A stretch of DNA of 64,000 bases. Source: Pseudonocardiales bacterium. Lineage in GTDB: Bacteria > Actinomycetota > Actinomycetes > Mycobacteriales > Pseudonocardiaceae. Below, one piece after another: positions 47,033-56,643 of this stretch. The DNA is taken from NCBI GenBank assembly GCA_019241525.1, contig JAFAWY010000080.1:1-64000 (forward strand), in the 5' to 3' direction. Both the position numbers and the translations under genes were made by a program. Each line of letters begins with the position of its first letter. The first letter of the stretch is position 1. The notes under the pieces were generated by a model. The model did no database searches. It had not been told where the DNA came from and saw nothing but the letters and a program-made list of their open reading frames with translations.

Positions 47033-50000
47033 TCAGGCCCCGAAGGAACGTTCCACTACCGCACGGGCTCGCCGAGTGATCCGACGATATTCATCGACCA
47101 CCTCGCCGGGATCGTCGTCCGCGGAGCGTCCCAAAGCCCTCGCCACCGCCGCCAGGTCCCGTCCGGAACTGGGCAACTGGTCGACCTGCTTGCCGCGCAC
47201 CAGGGTGAGCACGTTGCGCGTCTTGGTGGCCAGCTGCCACGCGGCCAGCAAGATCTCCGCATCGGCTTGAGCGAGCAGCCCAGCTTCGGCTGCCGCGCGC
47301 AGGGCGGTGCTGGTGGAGGATGTACGCAATGCCGGAACCTCATGCGCGTGCTGTAACTGCAGCAATTGGATGGTCCACTCCACGTCTGCCAGCCCACCGC
47401 GGCCCAATTTGGTGTGGGTGCTGCGGTCGGCATTGCGAGGTAGGCGCTCGGCGTCCACTCTGGCCTTTAACCGACGGATCTCGGTGGCCTGGCGTGCGGT
47501 CAGCCCGCCCGCGGGATAACGCACTGGGTCGATCATCGCGATAAACCGCTCACCCAACTTCGCGTCACCGGCCAACGGCACTGCTCGCAACAACGCCTGA
47601 GCCTCCCACGCCTGCGCCCACTGGCTGTAATAAGCCCGGTACGACGACAAGGTGCGCACCAGCGGGCCTGCCCGTCCCTCCGGGCGCAGCCCGGTATCGA
47701 CGACCAACGGCGGATCCTGGGTAGGTGTGCCCAGGAGATTACGCACTGATTCGGCCACTGAGGTGGCGAACCCGACCGCGTTGATCTCAGCGTCGGTGTT
47801 CGACCCAGCGCGTGGTACCGGCTCGCAGACGAACAGTACGTCGGCGTCGGATCCGTAACCCAGCTCACCGCCTCCCAACCGACCCATCCCGATCACCGCG
47901 ATCCGGGCTGGCTGGGTCTGGCGGCGTTCGGTTTCCGCGTGCAAGGCAACGTCCAGTGCCGAGGCCAGCACCGCGGTCCATACCGAGGACAGCGCTGCGC
48001 ACACTGCCTCCAGGTCGAGCAGCCCCAACAGATCGGCGCAGGCAATCCGGAACAGCTCGTGGCGGCGTAGTGCTCGGGCAGCTGTGACGGCAGTGCCAAG
48101 GTCGTGGTGCCGGGACGCGGTGGCGTGTAAGGACACCGCCATCTCCGTCGGGTCCCGCTCGGCCAACGCAATAGGATCGGCCAGCAGCCGCAACGCCTCC
48201 GGTGCCCGGACCAGCAGGTCGGCCACCATCCGGGAAGTACCCAGCAGATCCATCAGCCGCTGTGCCACCGCACCCTCATCGCGCAAAAGCCGTAGGTACC
48301 AGGGTGTATCGGCAAGCGCTTCGGATACCCGCCGGTAGGCGGCCAACCCACGGTCTGGATCCGGGGTGTCAGCCAGGAACTCCAGCAACACCGGCAGCAA
48401 CGTGGATTGGATCGCGGCGCGCCGTGACACCCCGTCGGTCAGCGCCCGCAGATGTCCCAAAGCTCCCTGCGGGGAGGCATAACCCAGCGCTGCAAGCCGC
48501 GCTTTTGCCGAGGACTCCGATAGCCGGTAAGCCTCGGTCGGCACTTTGGCTACCGCCTCCAGCAGCGGGCGGTAGAACAGCTTTTGATGCAGCCTGCGGG
48601 CCCGATGCGACTGGCGGGTGTACTCGATGCGCAGCACTCCGAGAGCATCGTGCCGCCCGTCGGGCCGTATCCCTGCTGCGCGGGCGAGCCAGCGCCATGC
48701 TGCGGTGTCGCTGTCGGCTGGAAGAAGGTGAGTGCGGCGTAGCCGCTGCAGCTGTAATCGGTGTTCCAGCAGGCGCAGGAAGCGGTAGGAGGCCGCCAGG
48801 TTCGCGGCGTCGTCGCGGCCGACGTAACCGCCCGCAGCCAACGCAGCCAACGCCTCGACCGTGGAGCCAACCCGCAACGACTCGTCAGTGCGGCCGTGCA
48901 CCAACTGCAATAGCTGCACGGCGAACTCCACGTCGCGCAGCCCACCGTGACCAAGTTTGAGCTCTCGATCCGCCAGCTCCAGGGGCACATGGTCGGCGAC
49001 CCGGCGACGCATTGCCTGCACCTCGGGGACGAAGTTGTCCCGGTCCGCAGCGGTCCACACCATCGGTCTTACCGCCGCCTGATAGCGCGCGCCTAGCTCG
49101 GCGTCGCCCGCTATCGGACGGGCTTTGAGCAACGCTTGGAACTCCCAGGTATGAGCCCACCGCCGGTAGTAGGACAGATAACCGTCCAGCGTTCGCACCA
49201 GTGCTCCGGCTTTGCCTTCAGGTCGCAGCGCCGCGTCGACTTCGAAGCACGACGACGCCAACCGCATCGTCGCGGCGGCCAGTTTTGTCGCGGCACCCAG
49301 CTCGTCCTCAGAGTCAGCTACGAAGATGAGATCCACATCGGAGACATAGTTGAGTTCCGCACCCCCGCATTTGCCCATCCCGATCACGGCAAGCCGTGGT
49401 AATGGCTCATCAGAGATCGTCTCGGTGCTGGCGACGGCCAGCGCGGCGCGCACCACGCCGATCGCAAGGTCGGCCAGCGCGGCGGTGGCCTGCTCGAAGG
49501 GCATCACCGGCAAGGAGGGTTCCACCACAGCGGCGAGGTCAGCCGCCGCTAGCTCCACGATCAGATCGCGGTAAGCGTCACGCAAAGCACGCTGTGCTTG
49601 GACGCCGGTCCGGGATGTAGCCGCCCCATCAGCCGGGTCCACACCCACTGCGGCGAGCAGCCGCTGCTCAGCACGCTCTGCCCAACCCGGTGCGAGCGCC
49701 TCAGCAGAAACCAGCACCCGCCAGCGCCGCGGGTGGGCAACGAGATGATCACCGAGCGCGGTGGATGACCCCAGCAGCCCGAGCAGCCTCCCGCGCAGCG
49801 CCGGTTCGCCGCGAAGCGCGGCATCGAGCTCTGGCCATTCCGTGTCGGCGGCCCTGGCCAGGCGGTCCAATGTGCGCAGCGCGAGATTCGGGTCGGGCGC
49901 GCGGGACAGGGCCCACAAGAAGCCTTCCGCATCTGGGCCAGGCCGCCCGTGGCCCCACCAACCCAGTTTGGTGAGGATGTCCGCGGCGCCGTCGTCGGTG

Positions 50001-50047
50001 AGTCCTAACCGCGCTAAGGAAAGCCCGGTACGCCCGCCGTCCGTCAC
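47033..50047 (-). CDS. glnE: Bifunctional glutamine synthetase adenylyltransferase/adenylyl-removing enzyme
   Basis: The 1004-residue protein has two nucleotidyltransferase domains: the first with GMGKCGGAELNYVSDVDLIF (about residue 222) and the second with GMGRLGGGELGYGSDADVLF (about 720). The N-terminal one removes, and the C-terminal one adds, AMP on the GlnA1 tyrosine, depending on nitrogen status. GTG 50047. It lies 14 bp after the glutamine amidotransferase gene, so the two may be co-transcribed. In mycobacteria glnE is flanked by glnA1 and glnA2, as here except for the added gene. Confidence 0.96.
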   Translation of the reverse strand: MTDGGRTGLSLARLGLTDDGAADILTKLGWWGHGRPGPDAEGFLWALSRAPDPNLALRTLDRLARAADTEWPELDAALRGEPALRGRLLGLLGSSTALGDHLVAHPRRWRVLVSAEALAPGWAERAEQRLLAAVGVDPADGAATSRTGVQAQRALRDAYRDLIVELAAADLAAVVEPSLPVMPFEQATAALADLAIGVVRAALAVASTETISDEPLPRLAVIGMGKCGGAELNYVSDVDLIFVADSEDELGAATKLAAATMRLASSCFEVDAALRPEGKAGALVRTLDGYLSYYRRWAHTWEFQALLKARPIAGDAELGARYQAAVRPMVWTAADRDNFVPEVQAMRRRVADHVPLELADRELKLGHGGLRDVEFAVQLLQLVHGRTDESLRVGSTVEALAALAAGGYVGRDDAANLAASYRFLRLLEHRLQLQRLRRTHLLPADSDTAAWRWLARAAGIRPDGRHDALGVLRIEYTRQSHRARRLHQKLFYRPLLEAVAKVPTEAYRLSESSAKARLAALGYASPQGALGHLRALTDGVSRRAAIQSTLLPVLLEFLADTPDPDRGLAAYRRVSEALADTPWYLRLLRDEGAVAQRLMDLLGTSRMVADLLVRAPEALRLLADPIALAERDPTEMAVSLHATASRHHDLGTAVTAARALRRHELFRIACADLLGLLDLEAVCAALSSVWTAVLASALDVALHAETERRQTQPARIAVIGMGRLGGGELGYGSDADVLFVCEPVPRAGSNTDAEINAVGFATSVAESVRNLLGTPTQDPPLVVDTGLRPEGRAGPLVRTLSSYRAYYSQWAQAWEAQALLRAVPLAGDAKLGERFIAMIDPVRYPAGGLTARQATEIRRLKARVDAERLPRNADRSTHTKLGRGGLADVEWTIQLLQLQHAHEVPALRTSSTSTALRAAAEAGLLAQADAEILLAAWQLATKTRNVLTLVRGKQVDQLPSSGRDLAAVARALGRSADDDPGEVVDEYRRITRRARAVVERSFGA

Positions 50048-50061
50048 CGCAGCGCTCCAGG

Positions 50062-50820
50062 CTAGCCGTGCAGCAGAGGCAGTGCCCGGCCGCCCTTGAT
50101 GCTGGTCGCTGGGGCCAGCTCACCGCTGGCCAGCGCCACGAACCGGGACGCAACCGGCTGCCATGCCTGCGCGATGTCGGCGTGCACCTGTTCCAGATGG
50201 TCTCGTTCGAGCTGGTGCACAGGAAAGTTGCCCTCGGTGTCCCGGCGGGCCCAACACACCACCGTGGCGGGCGACGTCTCAATGTGGCACTGGAGGCCAT
50301 AGCCAGCAGCGCCGATCCGGAACGCCTGGTGCGGGCACCGCGGCGAAGAGGCGAGCAGGGTCGCACCCGGTGGTAACCGAGAAATCTCGTCGTAGTGGAA
50401 CTGGATGACGTCGGGCGTCAGCGGTAGTTGCGCAAACAGCGGGTCATGGGCGGCCACATCCCGCTTGGCGATGAGCTGGGTGCCGATCTCCGAGCCGTTG
50501 ACTGCCGGCCGTACCTCACCACCGGTGGCCATCGCCAGCAGCTGGCCTCCGAGGCAGACTCCGAGTACCGGCAACCGGGAGGCGACCGCGCGGGCGAGCA
50601 ATGAACGCAGCGCGACAAGCCACGGATGGTCAGCGTCGTCGTACGCTCCCATCTCACCGCCCATGCACACCAGCCCGTCAACTCCGTCGAACCGGTCGGG
50701 AACCCCGTCGGCTGCCGGACGGCATACGGTCAGCTCTGCTCCGGCCTGTGCAAGCCACTCCCCCAACCGCTCGACGGGATCACCCTCAGAAGGTTCCACC
50801 ACCAGCAATCGCGTCCTCAC
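50062..50820 (-). CDS. Class I glutamine amidotransferase-like protein
   Basis: The 252-residue protein has the class I amidotransferase fold with nucleophile C89 in LGVCLGGQLLA, an oxyanion-side GLVCMGGEMGAYDD, and YGLQCHIETSP with the catalytic histidine and glutamate. It resembles GMP-synthase-like stand-alone amidotransferases (as in GuaA-like YfeJ proteins) that hydrolyse gamma-glutamyl amides. The GTG at 50820 (VRTRLLVVEPSEGD) was chosen because the longer frame upstream runs through the inverted repeat at 50837-50898. Its location between glnA2 and glnE suggests a role in glutamine turnover, but that is inference. Confidence 0.87.
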   Translation of the reverse strand: MRTRLLVVEPSEGDPVERLGEWLAQAGAELTVCRPAADGVPDRFDGVDGLVCMGGEMGAYDDADHPWLVALRSLLARAVASRLPVLGVCLGGQLLAMATGGEVRPAVNGSEIGTQLIAKRDVAAHDPLFAQLPLTPDVIQFHYDEISRLPPGATLLASSPRCPHQAFRIGAAGYGLQCHIETSPATVVCWARRDTEGNFPVHQLERDHLEQVHADIAQAWQPVASRFVALASGELAPATSIKGGRALPLLHG

Positions 50821-50836
50821 CCTCGCCAGGCTAGCC

Positions 50837-50898
50837 CGCAGTCTGGATGCAGACTGCTGTTTCACCAACCCAAAACAGCAGTCTGCATCCAGACTGCG
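50837..50898. repeat. 62-bp inverted repeat with perfect 26-bp arms
   Basis: The arms 50837-50862 and 50873-50898 are exact reverse complements around a 10-base loop. Each arm contains its own smaller dyad, GCAGTCTG-n4-CAGACTGC. The element starts exactly where the decayed GNAT gene (50899-51185) breaks off, and lies 16 bp upstream of the amidotransferase start. It may be a miniature inverted-repeat element, a double operator or a leader hairpin. Confidence 0.88.
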
Positions 50899-51185
50899 AT
50901 CAGGGGATGGGCGTGAAAGCGAGCCGCGGGTAGCCCGCTGACGATCACATCTCGTGGCGGGGTACACACCAGCACCCCGGCCAGCTCAGCACCGCGGCCG
51001 ACAGTGAGGAGCACTGGCGGAACGTCGATGGCCTCAGGGCACCCACGTCAGCAGCGCGAGGACCGTCAGAGCGATGCTGTGGCGGACTGGATCGGCACCA
51101 GCAACGGGCGGGCAAGCGATACAAACTCGTTGAGGTCATCGTGTAGCCGAACGCCCAGCCCACCATCCTGACCCGGGCGCCACAC
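50899..51185 (-). pseudogene. GNAT acetyltransferase gene remnant (N-terminal part, two frameshifts)
   Basis: Read on the minus strand, the start VWRPGQDGGLG leads to VRLHDDLNEFVSLARPLLV; after a -1 shift ADPVRHSIALTVLALLTWVP; after a further shift EAIDVPPVLLTVGRGAELAG, VLVCTPPRDVIVSGLPAARF and HAHPLIAV, which is cut by the inverted repeat at 50898. The order, with (L/V)ADPVRH, PPVLLTV and TPPRD, matches the N-terminal half of actinobacterial GNAT N-acetyltransferases from memory of the family; the catalytic acetyl-CoA half is missing. Two frameshifts and truncation make it a pseudogene. Confidence 0.65.
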
Positions 51186-51230
51186 TGGGTCGATGGGATT
51201 CGAACGGCACGGCTTCCACCCCGTGGCATA

Positions 51231-51306
51231 CCGAGGCGCCCGACACACCCCGCGCGAAGGCACGACACGGCGTACACGGGGGCGCGACACGCCGGGTGAG
51301 GGGTGC
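51231..51306. repeat. CGACAC repeat cluster downstream of glnA2
   Basis: Four degenerate CGACAC(A/G)-type units occur in about 60 bp (51241, 51262, 51272 and 51284), just before the glnA2 stop. The segment GCGACACGCCGGGTGAG at 51284-51300 recurs almost exactly at 59583 in the intergenic region after panB. Confidence 0.6.
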
Positions 51307-51309
51307 GGG

Positions 51310-52653
51310 TTACAGCACGGGTAGGTAGGTGCGGAGTTCGTAGGGCGTGACGTGCCGGCGGTAGTTGTCCCACTCGGCGCGTTTGTTGCGCAGGAAGAAA
51401 TCGAAGACGTGCTCGCCAAGGGTTTCAGCAACGAGCTCTGAGTTCTCCATTTCGACCAGCGCCTCCGAGAGGTTCTGCGGCAGCGGCGCGTACCCGGCAG
51501 CCCGGCGCTCACGCTCAGACAGCGACCACACGTCGTCTTCGGCTGCGGGCGGCAGCTCGTAGCCTTCCTGCACCCCTCGCAGTCCGGCAGCCAAGATCAC
51601 CGCGTAAGCCAGGTAGGGGTTGCATGCCGAATCCGGAGTGCGGATCTCCACCCGCCGGCTCGACGCCTTGCCTGGCGAGTACATCGGCACCCGAACCAGA
51701 GCCGACCGGTTGGCGTGCCCCCAGCACACCGCGGTGGGTGCCTCGCCACCGACGATCAGCCGCTTGAAGGAATTCACCCATTGGTTGGTTACCGCGGTGA
51801 TCTCCCGAGCATGAGCAAGCACCCCGGCAACGAACGCCCGGCCAGTGGTGGACAACTCGTAGGGGTCGTTGTCGTCGTGAAAGGCATTGCGGTCGCCCTC
51901 GAACAGGCTCATGTGGGTGTGCATGGCAGACCCGGGCTGATCCGTATAGGGCTTCGGCATGAACGAGGCGCGCACTCCTTGGGTGATGGCGACCTCCTTC
52001 ACGACGTACCGGAAGGTCATGATGTTGTCGGCCATCGTCAGCGCATCGGCGTAACGTAAGTCGATCTCCTGCTGGCCGGGTGCACCCTCGTGGTGGCTGA
52101 ACTCCACCGAGATGCCCATCTGCTCCAGCGCCTCGATGGTGTGCCGGCGGAAGTGCGGGGCAGCGTCGTGGCTGGCCTGGTCGAAGTAGCCGCCGGAGTC
52201 GGCAGGCACCGGCTCGGAACCGTCGTCTGGCAGGTCGCGGAGCAGGTAGAACTCGATTTCGGGGTGCACGTAGCAGGTGAAGCCCGCCTCCGCTGCCCTG
52301 GACAACGCCCGAGTCAACACGTGTCTTGGGTCGGCCCAGGACGGCGAACCATCGGGCATGGTGATGTCACAGAACATCCGGGCCGAGTAGTGCTCGCCGC
52401 GCGGGTTTTCCCACGGGAGAACCTGGAACGTGGCCGGATCCGGTTTGGCGATCATGTCGGACTCGTAAGCCCGGGCAAACCCCTGGATGGCGGACCCGTC
52501 GAAGCCGATGCCGTCGGCGAAGGCGCCTTCCAGCTCAGCCGGCGCCACCGATACTGATTTGAGGTAACCCAGCACGTCGGTGAACCACAACCGAACGAAC
52601 CGGATGTCGCGTTCCTCCAGCGTGCGCAGCACGAATTCCTGCTGGCGATCCAT
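51310..52653 (-). CDS. glnA2: Glutamine synthetase type I, alpha-like (GlnA2)
   Basis: The 447-residue enzyme has the GS core IRFVRLWFTDVLGYLKSV, IGFDGSAIQGFARAYESDM, SAMHTHMSLF and NRSALVRVPMY. The tyrosine that GlnE modifies in GlnA1 is replaced (DDVWSLSERER), so it should escape adenylylation, as for the shorter alpha-type enzymes. ATG 52653 has no ribosome binding site, but TAATCT (52660-52665) ends six bases before it, consistent with a leaderless mRNA beginning at the A of ATG. Divergent from lprG. Confidence 0.94.
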   Translation of the reverse strand: MDRQQEFVLRTLEERDIRFVRLWFTDVLGYLKSVSVAPAELEGAFADGIGFDGSAIQGFARAYESDMIAKPDPATFQVLPWENPRGEHYSARMFCDITMPDGSPSWADPRHVLTRALSRAAEAGFTCYVHPEIEFYLLRDLPDDGSEPVPADSGGYFDQASHDAAPHFRRHTIEALEQMGISVEFSHHEGAPGQQEIDLRYADALTMADNIMTFRYVVKEVAITQGVRASFMPKPYTDQPGSAMHTHMSLFEGDRNAFHDDNDPYELSTTGRAFVAGVLAHAREITAVTNQWVNSFKRLIVGGEAPTAVCWGHANRSALVRVPMYSPGKASSRRVEIRTPDSACNPYLAYAVILAAGLRGVQEGYELPPAAEDDVWSLSERERRAAGYAPLPQNLSEALVEMENSELVAETLGEHVFDFFLRNKRAEWDNYRRHVTPYELRTYLPVL

Positions 52654-52711
52654 GGGCGCAGATTACGCGCACGGTAGAGGACAGTCCGTGACGGCGCTGT
52701 GCTCTGCACCC

Positions 52712-52717
52712 TACGAT
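52712..52717 (+). promoter_or_regulatory. -10 element (TACGAT) for a leaderless lprG transcript
   Basis: TACGAT is six bases upstream of the lprG ATG at 52724, so transcription would start at the ATG itself. A -35-like GTGACG lies 18 bp upstream (52688-52693). The divergent glnA2 gene has an equally placed TAATCT at 52660-52665 in the opposite direction. Confidence 0.5.
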
Positions 52718-52723
52718 GGTCAA

Positions 52724-53401
52724 ATGCGCCTCGCCGCTTCTCTCGTCGCCCTCATCATGTCTGCGATCGTCGCGCTCGTCACGGCATGCGGCGCCGGACA
52801 GAGCGCGAGCCTCCCGCAGGGAGCCACGTTGCTCACCGAGTCCGCCCAGGCGATGCGTGGCGTAACTACGACTCACTTCAGGTTCGACGTGCAAGGCAAC
52901 GCGCCGAGCGTGCAGCTGCGGTCCGCCGAAGGCCAGCTAAAACAGGACGGCTCGGCCCAGGGCACAGGCAGGGTGGACGAGGGAAGGCAAACCCTTGAAC
53001 TACCGTTCGTCCTTATCGGCGACACCCTGTGCCTGCGTCCACCAACCGGTCCCCCCCAGAAGCTGCCGGCGTCCATGCTCAAGACCTACTTCGATCCGGG
53101 TTCGATTCTCAACCCGGACCGAGGCATTGCCGCCGTGCTCGCCAGCGGCCAGGAGGCCACCACCGAGGCCCGGGAGCAGGTCAATGGCGTGGACACTTAT
53201 CGGGTACAAACTAAGTTTCCGGCCCAGCCGCTCGGTGCGCTCGCGCCTGGGCTAGGGATAACTCCGGACCAGCCAAGTGAAGTCTGGATAGCCGCGCAGG
53301 GTTCCCGTCTGGTCAAAGCCCAATTGCCGACAAACTACGGCACAGTTGCCGCCCAGTTCTCCGACTACGGCGCCCCGGTCCAGATCACTTCTTTCTGCTA
53401 A
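52724..53401 (+). CDS. lprG: LprG/LppX-family lipoprotein
   Basis: The 225-residue lipoprotein has a signal peptide with the lipobox LVTAC (C22) and the LppX_LprAFG domain (TTHFRFDVQG, LPFVLIGDTLCLRPP, LPASMLKTYFDPGSIL, TYRVQTKFP). In mycobacteria LprG carries triacylglycerides and lipoglycans across the periplasm together with the exporter P55. The ATG at 52724 is preceded by a TACGAT -10 at the right distance for a leaderless transcript. The exporter gene follows 12 bp later. Confidence 0.87.
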   Translation: MRLAASLVALIMSAIVALVTACGAGQSASLPQGATLLTESAQAMRGVTTTHFRFDVQGNAPSVQLRSAEGQLKQDGSAQGTGRVDEGRQTLELPFVLIGDTLCLRPPTGPPQKLPASMLKTYFDPGSILNPDRGIAAVLASGQEATTEAREQVNGVDTYRVQTKFPAQPLGALAPGLGITPDQPSEVWIAAQGSRLVKAQLPTNYGTVAAQFSDYGAPVQITSFC

Positions 53402-53413
53402 GCGATCTGGCTA

Positions 53414-54982
53414 ATGACCGCGACGGCAACCTCGATACGGCGCCGCGGGCTGGCGCTGAGTTCTGGCGCCCTCGTTACCTTGCTGGCGGCGCTGGACGCC
53501 TACGTCGTGGTCAGCCTGCTGGTCGACATGATCCGCGACCTGCAGGTGCCGCTGAACCATCTGGAGCGGGCCACCCCGATCGTGACCGGCTTCCTGCTGG
53601 GTTATGTCGCGGCGATGCCGCTGCTGGGCCAAGCATCTGATCGGTTCGGACGGCGGGTCCTGCTGCAGGCTTGCCTGATCACGTTCGCAGCCGCATCAGC
53701 CGTGACCGCACTTGCAGAGACATTGTCGGTCCTGGTGGCGGGACGGACAGTGCAGGGCATCGCGGGTGGCGCGCTGTTGCCGGTATCGATGGCACTGGCT
53801 GCGGATCTGTGGCCGGACCGCGGGCGGTCGACAGCATTGGGCGCGCTGGGCGCAGCCCAGGAGCTGGGCAGCGTACTCGGGCCGCTCTACGGCGCCGCGC
53901 TAGCCGCTGTGGTCGGCTGGCGCGGTGTGTTCTGGGTGAACGTGCCGCTCGCGGCCGTCGCCGTAGTAGCGGTGCAGGTGGCCGTTCCCGGCAAGCCCGC
54001 CGGATCACCACAGCGGGCACCGCTGGACCTCATCGGCGGCAGCTTGCTGGCGGTGACCCTGGGACTGCTGGTGGTCGGTCTGTACAACCCCGATCCCGAC
54101 CGTACAGTGTTGCCGTCGTGGGGCGGCCCGGTACTGGGTGCGGCCGCGGTCACCGGATTCGCGTTCGTGTTGTGGGAGCGGCACGCCAGGGTGCGGCTGC
54201 TCGATCCCGTCGGTGTGCAGTGGCGGGTCTTTTCCGGCTCTTTGTGGGTCAGCCTGACGGCCGGCGCCGCGCTGCTGGTGACCCTGGTCGATGTCGAGCT
54301 CTACGCCCAGACGGTACTGGGTCGGGAAGCTACCGCCGCGACCATGATCTTGGTCCGGTTCCTGGTGGCACTGCCGATCGGGGCGCTGCTAGGCGGGATA
54401 GCCGCAAGCCGGCTGGGAAACCCGGCCGTCGCGGTGGTGGGAATGTTGCTTGCCGCGGCCGCCTACTTGCTCATCGCTGGATGGCCTGCTGATGTCCTGG
54501 CTGCGCGCCACCACCTCGGCCCGCTGAGCCTGCCCCGGCTGGATACAGACCTAGCGTTGGCCGGCTTTGGCCTTGGCCTGGTGATTGCGCCGGTGTCGAC
54601 CGCAGCGTTGCGCGCCACACCGCCCGACCGGCACGGTGTGGTGTCCGCCGCGGTGGTGGTGGCCCGGATGACCGGGATGCTGGTAGGAGTCGCCGCTCTA
54701 TCTGCCTGGGGGCTGCACAGGTTTCGCGAACTCACCGCCGAGCTGGCGACACCTCTGCCCTTCGGGGTCAGTGTGGAGGCGTACCAGCAGCAGCTCGCCG
54801 CTTACCAGCTCGCTTTGCAGACCGCGCTGCGTACCGAGTACCGAGACATCTTTCTGCTCACCTCAGCGGTGTGCGTGCTTGGCGCGCTCGGGGCAGCCCT
54901 GATTGGCAAGGCAGGAGCTCGCGAAGCCACTCAGGTGACGCAGAGCGTGGACCGTTTAGGCAGCGCCAGCCGGACCAGGTAG
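53414..54982 (+). CDS. P55-like MFS drug/lipid exporter
   Basis: The 522-residue membrane protein has about 14 TM helices of the DHA2-type MFS family and the motif [16 protein letters not shown], plus [21 protein letters not shown] in TM1. Next to lprG it is the P55 (Rv1410c) equivalent, exporting triacylglycerides and drugs. It overlaps 3' ends with caeA by 52 bp (54931-54982). Confidence 0.9.
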   Translation: MTATATSIRRRGLALSSGALVTLLAALDAYVVVSLLVDMIRDLQVPLNHLERATPIVTGFLLGYVAAMPLLGQASDRFGRRVLLQACLITFAAASAVTALAETLSVLVAGRTVQGIAGGALLPVSMALAADLWPDRGRSTALGALGAAQELGSVLGPLYGAALAAVVGWRGVFWVNVPLAAVAVVAVQVAVPGKPAGSPQRAPLDLIGGSLLAVTLGLLVVGLYNPDPDRTVLPSWGGPVLGAAAVTGFAFVLWERHARVRLLDPVGVQWRVFSGSLWVSLTAGAALLVTLVDVELYAQTVLGREATAATMILVRFLVALPIGALLGGIAASRLGNPAVAVVGMLLAAAAYLLIAGWPADVLAARHHLGPLSLPRLDTDLALAGFGLGLVIAPVSTAALRATPPDRHGVVSAAVVVARMTGMLVGVAALSAWGLHRFRELTAELATPLPFGVSVEAYQQQLAAYQLALQTALRTEYRDIFLLTSAVCVLGALGAALIGKAGAREATQVTQSVDRLGSASRTR

Positions 54983-56538
54983 TCGGTCACCGTCTCATCC
55001 ACGCAGGGCACACCCTGGAAGACCACGGTGTGCCGGTTGCCCTCGTAGCTGAGCAATTTGCCGCGCAGCCGCCGGGCCACCTCCGTCCCAGTCTGGTACG
55101 GGGCAGCCGGGTCGCCGGTCGTGGAGACCACTAGCACCGGCGGCAGACCGTCAAGTTGGTCGGCGCCCAGGCTGCCAGTAGGCGGCACCGGCCAGAACGC
55201 GCAGGCATCCCGCGCCGCTGACGGTGAGTGCCCGTCGTCGAGGAATGGCGCGGCTTCCCTATAGCGCCGATCGGCTTCCCGGACCACTGCTGGATCCCGC
55301 ACCGGGGGGTCATCGACGCAGCGGACGGCGGTGAAGGCGTCTTGGCTGCCCGAGTAGCCATGGGTGTCCCGCTGGTAGTAGATGTCGGCCAGGGCCAGCA
55401 AAGTCGCACCGTCACCTTTGGCCAGCCCGATGAGGCCCTGGTTGAGCCGGGGCCAAAGCTGGTCGGTATAGAGGGCTTGGATCGTACCGATAGTGGCATC
55501 GGTGTAGGACAGTTTGCGGGTACCCACCGGTAACGCCGCCGCCTGTAGCGGGAGCAGCAAATGCTGGAAATCCTGATTGGCCAGGTAGCGCGGGCTGTTG
55601 CCTAACCAGCACTGGGTTTGCGCTCGGCACCAGTCGACAAAGGCTTCGAACGACTGCTGGAATCCTGCTCCTTGGCTAGCCAGGCTCTCCACCAGGTTGC
55701 CATTCGGGTCCAGTGCACCGTCGAGCACCATCGCTCGCACATTGCCGGGGAATTGCTCGGCGTACGAGGTCGCGACCCGGGTGCCGTAGGAATACCCGAG
55801 GTAGGTCAGCTTCGCGTCACCCAGCGCCGAGCGCATCACATCCATATCGCGCGCGACATCCCGTGTGCCGGCGTTGGCCAGGACGTCCTTGCCCACTCGC
55901 TGAGCGCACAGCGCGGCATAGGCCCGGTTGTCGTTTTCCGTCTTCGCCACCCCAGCAGGCGAGGTGTCCAGGTTGATATTGAGCCGCTCGGCGTCCTCCT
56001 CCTGTGTATTCCGGCAGACGATCTTAGGCTGGCTGGCGCCCACTCCGCGGGGATCGAAACCAACAAGGTCGAACCGGCGGCCCAGGTCAGTGCCGTTGAC
56101 CGCTTTTGCGAACGCCGCGACCGCAGCCATTCCCGACACCCCTGGACCACCCGGATTGACCAGCAGGGAACCCAACCGTTCCTGCGGGTTATCGGCGGGT
56201 CTGCGAAGCAGCCCCAGTTGTGCGGTGCGCCCTTGCGGGTTGGCGTAGTCCAGCGGAACCTCCAGTTTGGCGCACTGGAAGGCAAGATCCTCAAACAGCT
56301 GGTGGTCACGGTCAGTGGTGGCAAAGGGTCGGCAGCCACCCCAGCTCAGTCGCTGGCTATAGAACCGGTCAAGGCCCGGCGGCACATCGCCGACCGCACT
56401 GTGCGGGTACGGGACGGGGCCGCCGTTGGGTACCGGACCAGCGTCATTATCGGGCAACTGGCCGCCCGTCTCGGCAGTGCAGCCACTGAGGGCGCACACG
56501 ACCGCCAGCACGGCAGTTGAGCGCAGCAGGCGCGACAC
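54931..56538 (-). CDS. caeA: CaeA/Hip1-like alpha/beta-hydrolase lipoprotein
   Basis: The 535-residue lipoprotein precursor has a lipobox ALSGC (C20), the oxyanion-hole NPGGPGVSG, the nucleophile S250 in LGYSYGTRV, an aspartate in [13 protein letters not shown] and a histidine in NRHTVVF, all in a TAP-like peptidase/hydrolase arrangement with the extra C-terminal domain. In mycobacteria Hip1 (Rv2224c) cleaves GroEL2 and modifies the envelope. GTG 56538 was chosen for the signal peptide; a longer frame is not hydrophobic. It keeps the order seen in M. tuberculosis. Confidence 0.9.
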   Translation of the reverse strand: MSRLLRSTAVLAVVCALSGCTAETGGQLPDNDAGPVPNGGPVPYPHSAVGDVPPGLDRFYSQRLSWGGCRPFATTDRDHQLFEDLAFQCAKLEVPLDYANPQGRTAQLGLLRRPADNPQERLGSLLVNPGGPGVSGMAAVAAFAKAVNGTDLGRRFDLVGFDPRGVGASQPKIVCRNTQEEDAERLNINLDTSPAGVAKTENDNRAYAALCAQRVGKDVLANAGTRDVARDMDVMRSALGDAKLTYLGYSYGTRVATSYAEQFPGNVRAMVLDGALDPNGNLVESLASQGAGFQQSFEAFVDWCRAQTQCWLGNSPRYLANQDFQHLLLPLQAAALPVGTRKLSYTDATIGTIQALYTDQLWPRLNQGLIGLAKGDGATLLALADIYYQRDTHGYSGSQDAFTAVRCVDDPPVRDPAVVREADRRYREAAPFLDDGHSPSAARDACAFWPVPPTGSLGADQLDGLPPVLVVSTTGDPAAPYQTGTEVARRLRGKLLSYEGNRHTVVFQGVPCVDETVTDYLVRLALPKRSTLCVT

Positions 56539-56643
56539 CCGGGCGATCCTAGGGTGCACGCAGTTACTTCCTACTGGGGGCACCGGTAGAAGGGTAACGG
56601 CGTTATAACACCGTTACGGCCTGCTCCGGGGGATGATGTTCCC

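Noticed and set aside
51190-51215. tRNA-like T-loop (GGATTCGAA)
   Set aside because: No acceptor, D- or anticodon stem can be formed around it; it lies upstream of the GNAT remnant.
55618-56520. 300-residue plus-strand frame
   Set aside because: Antisense to caeA with no domain; caeA has lipobox, catalytic serine and family length.
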